A stretch of DNA of 64,000 nucleotides from NCBI RefSeq assembly GCF_021462825.1, contig NZ_JAKEEB010000031.1, positions 23,122-87,121 of the forward strand, written 5' to 3'. The notes under the pieces were generated by a model. That model worked only from the letters and a program-made list of their open reading frames with translations. It did not search any database and had not been told where the DNA came from. This stretch comes from Streptomyces glomeratus (GTDB taxonomy: Bacteria; Actinomycetota; Actinomycetes; Streptomycetales; Streptomycetaceae). Of the stretch, positions 9,282 through 18,270 are shown in pieces. Position numbers and translations under genes: made by a program. Each line of letters starts with the position of its first letter. Position 1 is the stretch's first letter.

Positions 9282-10627
9282 GCGGTCACCTCCGCGGGCT
9301 TGTCCGCCCAGGCCGTGGACTTGGCCGGGTCGAAGGGGCAGCCCCGGCCCGTGATGTGCTCCTCGTACTCCTCGCGGAAGTACTTGAGGGAGGAGAAGAT
9401 CGGCGAGGCGGCGCCGTCGCCGAGGGCGCAGAAGGACTTGCCGTTGATGTTGTCGGCGATGTCGGCGAGCTTGTCGAGGTCGGCCATCGTGCCCTTGCCC
9501 GCCTCAATGTCCCGCAGCAACTGCACCAGCCAGTACGTTCCTTCACGGCAGGGTGTGCACTTGCCGCAGGACTCGTGGGCGTAGAACTCGGTCCAGCGGG
9601 TGACGGCCCGCACCACGCAGGTCGTCTCGTCGAAGCACTGAAGAGCCTTGGTGCCGAGCATGGAGCCGGCGGCGCCCACGGCCTCGTAGTCGAGCGGGAC
9701 GTCGAGGTGCTCGTCGGTGAACATCGGCGTCGAGGAGCCGCCGGGCGTCCAGAACTTCAGGCGGTGGCCGGGCCGCATGCCGCCGCTCATGTCGAGGAGC
9801 TGGCGGAGCGTGATGCCGAGCGGGGCCTCGTACTGGCCGGGGCTGGCGACATGGCCGCTGAGCGAGTAGAGCGTGAAGCCGGGGGACTTCTCGCTCCCCA
9901 TCGACCGGAACCATTCCTTGCCCCGCTGCAGGATCGCGGGAACCGAGGCGATGGACTCGACGTTGTTCACAACAGTCGGGCACGCGTACAGGCCCGCGAC
10001 CGCAGGGAAGGGGGGACGGAGCCGCGGTTGGCCACGGCGGCCTTCGAGCGAGTCGAGCAGTGCGGTCTCCTCACCGCAGATGTACGCGCCCGCGCCCGCG
10101 TGCACGGTGAGTTCGAGGTCGAGTCCGCTGCCGAGGACGTTCTCGCCGAGGTAGCCCGCCTCGTACGCCTCGCGTACGGCCGAGTGCAACCGCCGCAGTA
10201 CGGGGATCACTTCACCCCGCAGATAGATGAAGGCATGCGACGACCTGATGGCGTAGCACGCGATGACGATGCCCTCGATGAGGCTGTGCGGGTTCGCGAA
10301 GAGGAGCGGAATGTCCTTGCAGGTTCCGGGCTCCGACTCGTCGGCGTTGACAACAAGATAGTGAGGCTTGCCATCACCCTGGGGAATGAACTGCCACTTC
10401 ATTCCCGTCGGGAATCCCGCGCCGCCCCTGCCGCGCAGCCCGGATTCCTTGACATACGCGATCACGTCGTCGGGCGACATGGCGAGCGCCTTGCGGAGCC
10501 CCTCGTACCCCTCGTGCCTCCGGTAGACGTCCAGCGTCCAGGACTTCTCCTCGTCCCAGAAGGCCGACAGCACGGGTGCCAGGAGCTTCTCGGGGCTGGT
10601 CTCGTTGATCTGGGGTGCCAAAGTCAT
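9278..10627 (-). CDS. nuoF: NADH-quinone oxidoreductase subunit F (NADH and FMN site)
   Basis: 449 aa from ATG 10627; a GTG directly before it (10630) is also possible. An AGGAGG sits 7-8 nt ahead of the ATG and only ~4 nt ahead of the GTG, so the ATG is preferred. The FMN/NADH-binding stretch GLRGRGGAGFPTGMKW and the glycine-rich GAGAYICGEETALLDSLEG are present, as is the N3 cluster motif CGKCTPCREG. NuoF oxidises NADH and passes electrons to the Fe-S chain. Its start lies just after the nuoE TAG stop. Confidence 0.95.
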   Translation of the reverse strand: MTLAPQINETSPEKLLAPVLSAFWDEEKSWTLDVYRRHEGYEGLRKALAMSPDDVIAYVKESGLRGRGGAGFPTGMKWQFIPQGDGKPHYLVVNADESEPGTCKDIPLLFANPHSLIEGIVIACYAIRSSHAFIYLRGEVIPVLRRLHSAVREAYEAGYLGENVLGSGLDLELTVHAGAGAYICGEETALLDSLEGRRGQPRLRPPFPAVAGLYACPTVVNNVESIASVPAILQRGKEWFRSMGSEKSPGFTLYSLSGHVASPGQYEAPLGITLRQLLDMSGGMRPGHRLKFWTPGGSSTPMFTDEHLDVPLDYEAVGAAGSMLGTKALQCFDETTCVVRAVTRWTEFYAHESCGKCTPCREGTYWLVQLLRDIEAGKGTMADLDKLADIADNINGKSFCALGDGAASPIFSSLKYFREEYEEHITGRGCPFDPAKSTAWADKPAEVTA

Positions 10628-10629
10628 CA

Positions 10630-11561
10630 CTACCCCTCCTCGTCGACGGGCCCAGCGGAATCGGTGGTGTGGGACGAATCCCCTCCGTCACGGGCGCTGG
10701 TGGGTGACGGGTGGGCGGGGTCGGAGGCCGATGTGTCCTGCGGCGCGTCGTGCGAGCTGAGGTGCTCGGCCGGTGACGGCTCGTGCACCGCCGTGTCCCC
10801 CGGCGCCCCGTCCCGGTGCTCGTCGTGCGGCCCGCCGTCGCGCGGGTGCACGACGCGCGCGGCGGCCGTCTCTCCCTTGGCCAGCCGCAGCCCCACCAGG
10901 GAGGCCGGGCCCGCGCTGCCGGTCGCCTCCACGGCCCCCTCCCGTTCGTCGGGGAAGCCGGCCAGCATCCGGGCGGTCTCCTTGAAGGTGCACAAGGGGG
11001 CACCGCGGGTCGGGTCGACCTGCCGTCCCGCCCGAAGGTCGTCGACCAGGCGCTTGGCGCTCTCGGGCGTCTGGTTGTCGAAGAACTCCCAGTTGACCAT
11101 CAGGACCGGCGCGAAGTCGCAGGCCGCGTTGCACTCGATGTGCTCCAGGGTGACCTTGCCGTCCTCGGTGGTCTCGCCGTTGCCGACGCCCAGGTGCTCC
11201 TGGAGGGCGGCGAAGATCGCGTCGCCGCCCATCACGGCGCACAGCGTGTTGGTGCAGACACCCACCTGGTAGTCACCGGAGGGTCCCCGCCGGTACATCG
11301 TGTAGAAGGTGGCCACCGCGGAGACCTCGGCCGTGGTCAGGCCCAGGATGTCTGCGCAGAACCGCATCCCGGTACGGGTGACGTGGCCCTCCTCCGACTG
11401 CACGAGGTGCAGCAGCGGCAGGAGGGCGGACCGGGAGTCCGGGTAGCGGCCGACGATGTCGTGCGCGTCCCGCTCCAGGCGCGCTCGGACGTCGTCCGGG
11501 TAGGCGGGCGCGGGCAGCTCGGGCATGCCCAGGCTGACGCCCCGCTCCGAAGAACTGGTGG

Positions 11562-11565
<4 letters not shown>
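10630..11565 (-). CDS. nuoE: NADH-quinone oxidoreductase subunit E with long C-terminal tail
   Basis: 311 aa from a GTG that overlaps the nuoD stop (GTGA at 11565-11562). The thioredoxin-like [2Fe-2S] domain is complete, with ligands Cys104, Cys109, Cys145 and Cys149 (VCTNTLCAVMGG and ECNAACDFAP). After about residue 210 there is a ~100-residue low-complexity tail rich in Asp, His, Ser and Pro, absent from the short enterobacterial protein. It includes HDEHRDGAPGDTAVHEPSPA. An internal ATG (MPELPAP) could be used but lacks the coupling overlap. Confidence 0.93.
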
Positions 11566-12889
<1,324 letters not shown>

Positions 12890-12893
<4 letters not shown>

Positions 12894-13702
12894 GAGTACG
12901 ACCTCCGCTGGTCCGGAGCCGGGATCTGGGCGCCCTTGTACTCGACGGGGATGCCGCCGAGGGGGTAGTCCTTGCGCTGCGGGAACCCCTGCCAGTCGTC
13001 GGGCATCATGATCCGCGTCAGCGCCGGGTGGCCGTCGAAGACCAGGCCGAAGAAGTCGTACGTCTCGCGCTCGTGCCAGTCGTTGGTGGGATAGACGGAG
13101 ACGAGCGACGGGATGTGCGGGTCGGCGTCGGGGGCGCTGACCTCCAGGCGGATCAGCCGGTTGTGGGTGATCGAGCGCAGGTGGTAGACGGCGTGCAGTT
13201 CGCGGCCCTTGTCGCCGAGGTAGTGCACTCCGCTCACGCCGGTGCACAGTTCGAAGCGGAGCGCCGGGTCGTCGCGAAGGGTCTGGGCGACGGCGACGAG
13301 GTACTCGCGCTCGATGTGGAAGGTCAGCTCGCCGCGGTCGACGACCGTCTTCTCGATGGCGTTCTCGGGGACGAGTCCCTGTTCCTCCAGGGCGCCCTCC
13401 AGTTCGTCGGCGACCTCGTCGAACCAGCCGCCGTAGGGGCGGGTGGCCGCGCCCGGGAGCCGGATGGAGCGGACCAGTCCGCCGTATCCGGAGGTGTCGC
13501 CGCCGTTGTTGGCGCCGAACATGCCGCGCTGGACGCGGATCTCCTCCCCGTGGTCGCCGCGCATGCCCGGCAGGTTGGCGGCGCCGAGGTCCTTCTCCGG
13601 GTTGACGCCGTTGCCGTTCGCCGCGGCCCCGTTCACGCCGTTGCCCTGCCCGTCCGGTCCGTTGCCCGGCGTGCTCGTGCCGTCGCTCTTCGCATCGCTC
13701 AT
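12890..13702 (-). CDS. nuoC: NADH-quinone oxidoreductase subunit C
   Basis: 270 aa from the ATG at 13702, which overlaps the nuoB stop (ATGA). The first ~45 residues are Gly/Asn-rich (GNGPDGQGNGVNG and similar) and likely disordered. The conserved 30-kDa-subunit domain follows, with the signature ERETYDFFGLVFDGHPALTRI and DDWQGFPQRKDYPLGGIPVEY. NuoC is a structural peripheral-arm subunit packing against NuoD. Confidence 0.94.
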
Positions 13703-14253
13703 CGCAGCAGCCCCTTCATCTCGATCGTCGGGAGGGCCTTGAGCGCCGCTTCCTCCGCCTCGCGGGCCGCCTCCTCGGCGTTGACGCCGAGCTTCGAGGT
13801 CTGGATCTTGTGGTGCAGCTTGAGGATCGCGTCCATCAGCATCTCCGGCCGCGGCGGGCAGCCGGGCAGATAGATGTCGACGGGGACGATGTGGTCGACG
13901 CCCTGGACGATCGCGTAGTTGTTGAACATGCCGCCCGAGGAGGCACAGACCCCCATGGAGATCACCCACTTGGGGTTCGGCATCTGGTCGTACACCTGCC
14001 GCAGGACCGGCGCCATCTTCTGGCTGACCCGGCCGGCGACGATCATCAGGTCCGCCTGCCGGGGCGAGCCGCGGAAGACCTCCATGCCGAAGCGCGCCAG
14101 GTCGTAACGGCCGGCGCCGGTGGTCATCATCTCGATGGCACAGCAGGCGAGGCCGAATGTGGCGGGGAAGACCGACGCCTTGCGCACCCAGCCCGCGGCC
14201 TGCTCGACGGTGGTCAGAAGGAAACCGCTCGGCAGCTTTTCTTCGAGTCCCAT
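13699..14253 (-). CDS. nuoB: NADH-quinone oxidoreductase subunit B (cluster N2)
   Basis: 184 aa. The unusual tandem cysteines of the N2 [4Fe-4S] site are seen at Cys37-Cys38 (FGLACCAIEMM), with Cys103 (SMGVCASSGG) and Cys132 (YLPGCPPRPE) completing the set. NuoB hands electrons to menaquinone. The ATG at 14253 is 13 bp after the nuoA stop. Length matches the long actinobacterial form, with an extra Glu/Ala-rich C-terminal helix. Confidence 0.96.
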   Translation of the reverse strand: MGLEEKLPSGFLLTTVEQAAGWVRKASVFPATFGLACCAIEMMTTGAGRYDLARFGMEVFRGSPRQADLMIVAGRVSQKMAPVLRQVYDQMPNPKWVISMGVCASSGGMFNNYAIVQGVDHIVPVDIYLPGCPPRPEMLMDAILKLHHKIQTSKLGVNAEEAAREAEEAALKALPTIEMKGLLR

Positions 14254-14266
14254 GACTAAAGGCCCC

Positions 14267-14626
14267 TCAGTCCCATTCCAGGCCGCCGCGCCGCCATACG
14301 TACGCGTAGGCGACGAAGACGGTGAGCACGAAGAGCAGCATCTCCACGAGCCCGAAAATCCCGAGGGCGTCGAAGGTGACGGCCCACGGATAGAGGAAGA
14401 CGATCTCGATGTCGAAGACGATGAAGAGCATCGCCGTCAGGTAGTACTTGATCGGGAAGCGCCCGCCGCCGGCCGGCGTGGGGGTCGGTTCGATGCCGCA
14501 CTCGTAGGCCTCGAGCTTGGCGCGGTTGTACCGCTTCGGACCGATCAGCGTGGCCATGACCACGGAGAAGATCGCAAAGCCTGCCCCGAGGGCTCCCAGT
14601 ACGAGGATGGGCGCATACGCGTTCAC
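14267..14626 (-). CDS. nuoA: NADH-quinone oxidoreductase subunit A, first gene of the nuo operon
   Basis: 119 aa from GTG 14626 (MNAYAPILVLGALGAGFAIF), with a purine-rich GAGGAG about 5 nt upstream. It has three membrane helices and the conserved loop KLEAYECGIEPTPTPAGG, whose Cys sits beside the quinone channel. RFPIKYYLTAMLFIVFDIE is the family signature. No same-strand gene precedes it for more than 700 bp, so it heads the operon. The intergenic DNA upstream carries a candidate Rex operator. Confidence 0.96.
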   Translation of the reverse strand: MNAYAPILVLGALGAGFAIFSVVMATLIGPKRYNRAKLEAYECGIEPTPTPAGGGRFPIKYYLTAMLFIVFDIEIVFLYPWAVTFDALGIFGLVEMLLFVLTVFVAYAYVWRRGGLEWD

Positions 14627-14727
14627 CGCTCCTCGCTCCTCTCAGTCGGCACTGACTGCTGGCGCGCTGGGCTCACATCGCCCCACGAGCCCCACGAGCC
14701 TCGCCGGCCCCGGCGAAGATCGCGGAC

Positions 14728-14745
14728 ATGTGAAGCAGGTCACAA
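14728..14745. promoter_or_regulatory. Candidate Rex (NADH/NAD+ sensor) operator upstream of nuoA
   Basis: The site reads ATGTGAAGCAGGTCACAA, or TTGTGACCTGCTTCACAT on the nuo strand. It keeps six of seven bases in each arm of the Rex consensus TTGTGAA-N4-TTCACAA. It lies about 100 bp upstream of the nuoA GTG and just downstream of a possible -10, a position suited to repression. Rex is known to sense NADH/NAD+ and to repress respiratory genes in Streptomyces coelicolor. The match is seen; binding is inferred. Confidence 0.65.
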
Positions 14746-14760
14746 GCCCAACTGCCCCGC

Positions 14761-14766
14761 ATCTTA
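14761..14766 (-). promoter_or_regulatory. Possible -10 element of the nuoA promoter
   Basis: The minus strand reads TAAGAT here, a fair match to the main sigma factor -10. No good -35 is found 16-19 bp upstream. If used, transcription would start near 14754, placing the Rex-type site at about +9 to +26. The call depends on the -10 alone. Confidence 0.35.
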
Positions 14767-14778
14767 TGCCCGGGGGTA

Positions 14779-14819
14779 TGTGATCTGCGACACGGGGGTC
14801 CCCACGTACTTTGTGATCT
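14779..14819. repeat. Two direct copies of TGTGATCT flanking a GC dyad upstream of nuoA
   Basis: TGTGATCT occurs at 14779-14786 and 14812-14819, exactly 33 bp (three helical turns) apart. Between them is a GGGG-T-CCCC dyad. The spacing on one helix face suggests a paired activator or repressor site for nuo or for the divergent unit. No regulator is named. Confidence 0.4.
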
Positions 14820-15039
14820 CCACCACCCGGCGAAGGATCATGAAGTCGGATGAGCGGTGATCTTCGTACGCGAAGCAGTCGAGCGATCACCAAGAGGTGA
14901 CATTTTCGCTCGTCTTCGCTGGTCGCAGGCGGCTCGCACTATCAAAGATCAGCTTCTCAAGGCAAATTCGCGCCGGACCGGATCTCTTGATAGGGGCACT
15001 CGTTCACACCTGAGAGGGAAGGGCGGGTCGCCTGTGGAC

Positions 15040-15057
15040 GCGTGCACACGTTCACAA
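15040..15057. promoter_or_regulatory. Second, weaker Rex-like site
   Basis: The sequence GCGTGCACACGTTCACAA matches the Rex consensus at about 14 of 18 positions, with one perfect half (GTTCACAA) and one degraded half. Further GTTCAC half-sites lie at about 15002 and 15090. The distance to nuoA is over 400 bp, so it may serve a distal promoter, the divergent gene, or nothing. Confidence 0.3.
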
Positions 15058-15407
15058 GCGGAGGCGGATGTGGTCATACGTGAAGGTGTGCGCGTTCACG
15101 AGCGCCGAGCGGCGCCATCCGCGCACGAGACGCCGCCCCTGCGGTGACCGTTCCGTGACCTGCGCCACACCTGCGCGGGGTCGCAAAAGGCGGGCTTGGC
15201 CATGCGCCGTAACCGGTGATAGGCGCAGAGCAATCCGGACGTAACGACGAAAACACGTGATCACAGGCTTGATCACCAGTGTCCGCAATGCCCGTTACGG
15301 CGTCAATAAAGAGCGGCACACCCGGGGTTTGGAGCACCGATTGAACAACTGTGGCGCACCACACGTTTCTTGAAGGTATGGAGGAGCCCCTGATACCCGT
15401 TGTACTC

Positions 15408-16217
15408 ATGTCCCACACCGCTCACATACGCAGCCACCGGAAGCCCCGCAACCGCAGCGCGTCGACGATCGCGATGCGGGCCGGAGTTGCGGGTGGCGTC
15501 CTCAGCACGCTGGCCGTAGCCGGTGCGTCGGCCTCGGCGAACGCCGCCGAGCCTGTGACGCAGACCCTCGAACTGCCCACCCTGACGGCCGACATGGCCA
15601 CGCAGGTCGCGCAGTCCGCGGAGGCTACCCAGCAGGCCGCCGCCGACTACCAGTTGCAGGCCGAACGCGACGCGGCCGCCGCAAACGCCGCGAAGCAGGC
15701 CAAGGCGGACCTCGCGCAGGCCAAGAAGAAGGCGGCGGAGGCCGAGCGGAAGGCCGAGGCCGCGCGCAAGACGGCGGCCGCCGCCTCGCGCAGCGCCGAG
15801 CGGACCGTCCTGTCCGCCCCGTCCTCGTCCGGCAGCACCTCGACGAGCACGTCCACGGCCACCGGTTCCGCCGCCGCGGTCATCGCCTTCGTCAAGGCGC
15901 AGCTCGGCGACGCATACGTCTCCGGGGGCACCGGTCCGAACTCGTGGGACTGCTCGGGCCTCGTGCAGACCGCGTTCAAGCAGATCGGCGTCAGCCTGCC
16001 GCGCGTCTCGCAGGACCAGTCGACGGCCGGCACCCAGGTCTCGCTGAGCAATCTGCAGCCGGGCGACATCCTCTACTGGGGCAGCGCGGGCAGCGCGTAC
16101 CACGTGGCGGTGTACGTCGGCGACGGCATGTTCGTCGGCGCCCAGAACCCCTCCAGCGGTGTCGTGGAGAAGCCTCTGTCGTACGACCCGCCGACCGGCG
16201 CGGTCCGGGTGCTCTGA
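15408..16217 (+). CDS. Secreted NlpC/P60 (C40) cell-wall hydrolase
   Basis: 269 aa from ATG 15408 (MSHTAHIRSHRKPRNR). Other in-frame starts at 15351 and 15378 are possible, and no start has an ideal ribosome site. A signal peptide runs to about residue 47 (ending ASASANA). Next is a ~70-residue Ala/Lys/Glu/Gln coiled coil, then a Ser/Thr linker and the C-terminal NlpC/P60 domain. Catalytic Cys182 (WDCSGLVQ) and His232 (SAYHVAVYVGDG) are in place. It likely cleaves peptide cross-links of peptidoglycan. It is divergent from nuo, which suggests separate control. Confidence 0.9.
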   Translation: MSHTAHIRSHRKPRNRSASTIAMRAGVAGGVLSTLAVAGASASANAAEPVTQTLELPTLTADMATQVAQSAEATQQAAADYQLQAERDAAAANAAKQAKADLAQAKKKAAEAERKAEAARKTAAAASRSAERTVLSAPSSSGSTSTSTSTATGSAAAVIAFVKAQLGDAYVSGGTGPNSWDCSGLVQTAFKQIGVSLPRVSQDQSTAGTQVSLSNLQPGDILYWGSAGSAYHVAVYVGDGMFVGAQNPSSGVVEKPLSYDPPTGAVRVL

Positions 16218-16243
16218 ACACATCCGTCGGCAGTCACGCCGAA

Positions 16244-16278
16244 GAAGGGCCGCAGCCGCTCGGGGGCAGCGGCCCTTC
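16244..16278. terminator. Hairpin between convergent genes
   Basis: GAAGGGCCGC (16244-16253) pairs perfectly with GCGGCCCTTC (16269-16278) around a 15-nt loop. There is no U-tract, as is common in streptomycetes. It follows the NlpC/P60 stop and precedes the convergent oxidoreductase stop, so it could end both transcripts. Confidence 0.65.
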
Positions 16279-16381
16279 CGGCGCATTCCGTCACATTCCG
16301 GCGCACCCCGGCGAACGCCTCCCCGGGCTCACCCGAAGGGCGTAACCGCCGGCCCATGCCGCCCCTTCACCCACCCGCGCG

Positions 16382-18166
16382 TCACCCGAGGTCGAAGGTG
16401 TTCGGCAGGCCGAGGCGATAGCGCACCTCGTCGACGCGTTTGAGGGGCTCCAGCTCCGGCGGGCGGTACAGCTCCCAGATCCGGCAGCGCTCGGCGCCCG
16501 AACCGTCCGCGTCCAGTAGTGCGTTGACGGCCCGGCGCGCGGACTCGTTGGCGCCCTCCATGGTCGCCAGGTCGACATCGGTGCGGATGTAATCACCCGC
16601 GAGGAAGAAGTTCCGAACGGCGGTCCTCGCCGACGGACGGTTGTAGAGCGTGCCCGTGGGGTGGATCAGGAGCGGCTCGCGGTTCTGCGGATCCGGCCCG
16701 CCCAGCCCGGTCACGGCCGGGTCCATGAACCAGCCCAGCCGGTCGGCGTCCGTCAGCGTCGTCTTGCCGGAGTCGTTCAGGGCGTCCTTCAGCTGCGCCC
16801 AGCACTCCTCCACGATCTCCTCCCGGGTGCACTCACGGGCTTTCCTGCCGTACAGGATCCCGGGCTTGTCCCACTCCGAGACGATCGCGGAGACGCAGTC
16901 GTGGGCACGTCCGTCGCCGTAATCCTCTGAAAAGTTCCGTACATCCCAGAACTGCGCCTGCCCGATCCCCGTCACCGACCACGGTGAGTCGAGGCAGTTG
17001 ATGTGCCCGTGCACGACGGGCGTGGGCGTGCGCAGATAGAACTGCACACCGGTCATCCAGTCCGTCTCCAGCGCGTCGCACCGGGCGAGCTGCGGGTCCG
17101 CGGCACGCAGCGCGGCGCCCCAGGTGCGGCGGGCGTGCTCGACGGGCATGGCCTGGACGTAGTGGTCGGCGGTGACGGTGCGTTCGGCGCCTCCCTCTCG
17201 GTCGAGGACCCGTACGCCGGTGACCCGCCCTCCCGTGTACAGCACCTCGCGTACCTCGGTGCCGAGCACGAACTCCACGCCGAGGGAGCGCAGGTGGGCG
17301 GCCCAGGGATCGATCCACGCCTCACTCGTCGGCGCGTTGAGCACCCGGTCGATGTCCGCGTCGCCGTCCATGCCGCGGCCGAGCAGGCCCCACAGCAGCA
17401 GCGCCTCGATGATGACGCGGCCGACGGTGCGGGTGGAGGCGACCTCCGCGCGGGTGGCGACGAGGTTGCGGGTCTGTCCGATGCCGAGGAGCGTGCGGTA
17501 CTCCTCGCTCATCTCCTCGGCGCGGACGAACTCCCACCAGGAGGTCTTCTCCCACTGGTCCTCCCGGCGGGCGTCGCAGCTGGTGAGGTGGACGAGGAGG
17601 CGGTCGGCGAAGTACGCGGCCTCGTGCGCCGGCAGCCGGGTGCCGAGGTCCAGAACGGACAGGATCTGGTCGCGGATCCAGGACAAGGTGATGTCGCCGG
17701 GAGCCGGCGGGGTGGTGAGCCGGCGCAGCGGGAAGTGCAGGTCCGGGCGGCCCGCCTCGCGTGCGAAGAGGGCCTCGGTGCCGCTGCGGAGGTTGTCGTG
17801 GACGCCGTTCGCGTTGCCGGGGAAGGGGATGCGGCGCATGGTGTCCGGCAGGTTCCGGTAGAAGCCCGGGAAGAAGCGGAAGCCGTGTTCGCCGGGCAGC
17901 GGCTTGCGACCGCCCGTTCCGGTTCCCGGGACGTCCATCGAGCGGGCCTTACCGCCGAGCACGTCGTAGTACTCGTAGACGGTGACGGCGTACCCGCGTT
18001 CGGCGAGCTCCTGGGCGGCGCTGAGCCCGGAGACACCGCCGCCGAGGACGGCGACGCGCCTGCCGACGGCGGCAGCGGCTCTGGCCGGCCATAACGAGAG
18101 GGCCCCGGCTGTTCCGGCTCCTGCGAGAAAGCGTCTGCGGGTGGTTCCGAGAGGCTCGGTTGTCAT
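16382..18166 (-). CDS. Tat-exported FAD-dependent oxidoreductase (amine oxidase / phytoene desaturase-like)
   Basis: 594 aa from ATG 18166; a GTG at 18172 is an alternative and neither has a clear ribosome site. The N-terminus TTRRRFLAGAGTAGALSL is a twin-arginine signal. The FAD-binding dinucleotide motif AVLGGGVSGLSAAQELAERG follows. A near-C-terminal FLAGDYIRTDVDLATMEGA segment is the second FAD-contact motif typical of phytoene-desaturase and hydroxysqualene-dehydroxylase relatives. The substrate is unknown. Folding in the cytoplasm with FAD before export would explain Tat use. No isoprenoid gene cluster adjoins apart from the next flavoprotein. Confidence 0.8.
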   Translation of the reverse strand: MTTEPLGTTRRRFLAGAGTAGALSLWPARAAAAVGRRVAVLGGGVSGLSAAQELAERGYAVTVYEYYDVLGGKARSMDVPGTGTGGRKPLPGEHGFRFFPGFYRNLPDTMRRIPFPGNANGVHDNLRSGTEALFAREAGRPDLHFPLRRLTTPPAPGDITLSWIRDQILSVLDLGTRLPAHEAAYFADRLLVHLTSCDARREDQWEKTSWWEFVRAEEMSEEYRTLLGIGQTRNLVATRAEVASTRTVGRVIIEALLLWGLLGRGMDGDADIDRVLNAPTSEAWIDPWAAHLRSLGVEFVLGTEVREVLYTGGRVTGVRVLDREGGAERTVTADHYVQAMPVEHARRTWGAALRAADPQLARCDALETDWMTGVQFYLRTPTPVVHGHINCLDSPWSVTGIGQAQFWDVRNFSEDYGDGRAHDCVSAIVSEWDKPGILYGRKARECTREEIVEECWAQLKDALNDSGKTTLTDADRLGWFMDPAVTGLGGPDPQNREPLLIHPTGTLYNRPSARTAVRNFFLAGDYIRTDVDLATMEGANESARRAVNALLDADGSGAERCRIWELYRPPELEPLKRVDEVRYRLGLPNTFDLG

Positions 18167-18270
18167 GGGCACGGAAGAGTACGGAAGGGCACGGCGCGAC
18201 GGAAGGTCACGGACGGGTCACCCACAGCACTCTCACGCCACCGCCCACCGGCGCGGCACGCCGGCTCCGG

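Larger units (their letters stand above)
14627..15407. other. 781-bp divergent intergenic region between nuoA and the NlpC/P60 gene
   Basis: No convincing gene was found: the open frames here have poor codon bias and no homologous-looking motifs. The region holds a near-perfect Rex-type operator (14728-14745), a -10-like TAAGAT on the minus strand, two direct copies of TGTGATCT 33 bp apart, several GTTCACA elements (15002-15095), a repeated TGATCAC (15258-15276) and GTAAC elements upstream of the hydrolase gene. It must contain the promoters of both divergent units. Confidence 0.7.

Noticed and set aside
14120..14860. 246-residue + strand frame over nuoA and its upstream region
   Set aside because: Acidic shadow of nuoA; it has no start signal and would occupy the nuo promoter.
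15090..15350. Possible c-di-AMP (ydaO-type) riboswitch before the NlpC/P60 gene
   Set aside because: Such leaders precede wall-hydrolase genes in Streptomyces, but I could not find the conserved paired elements here.
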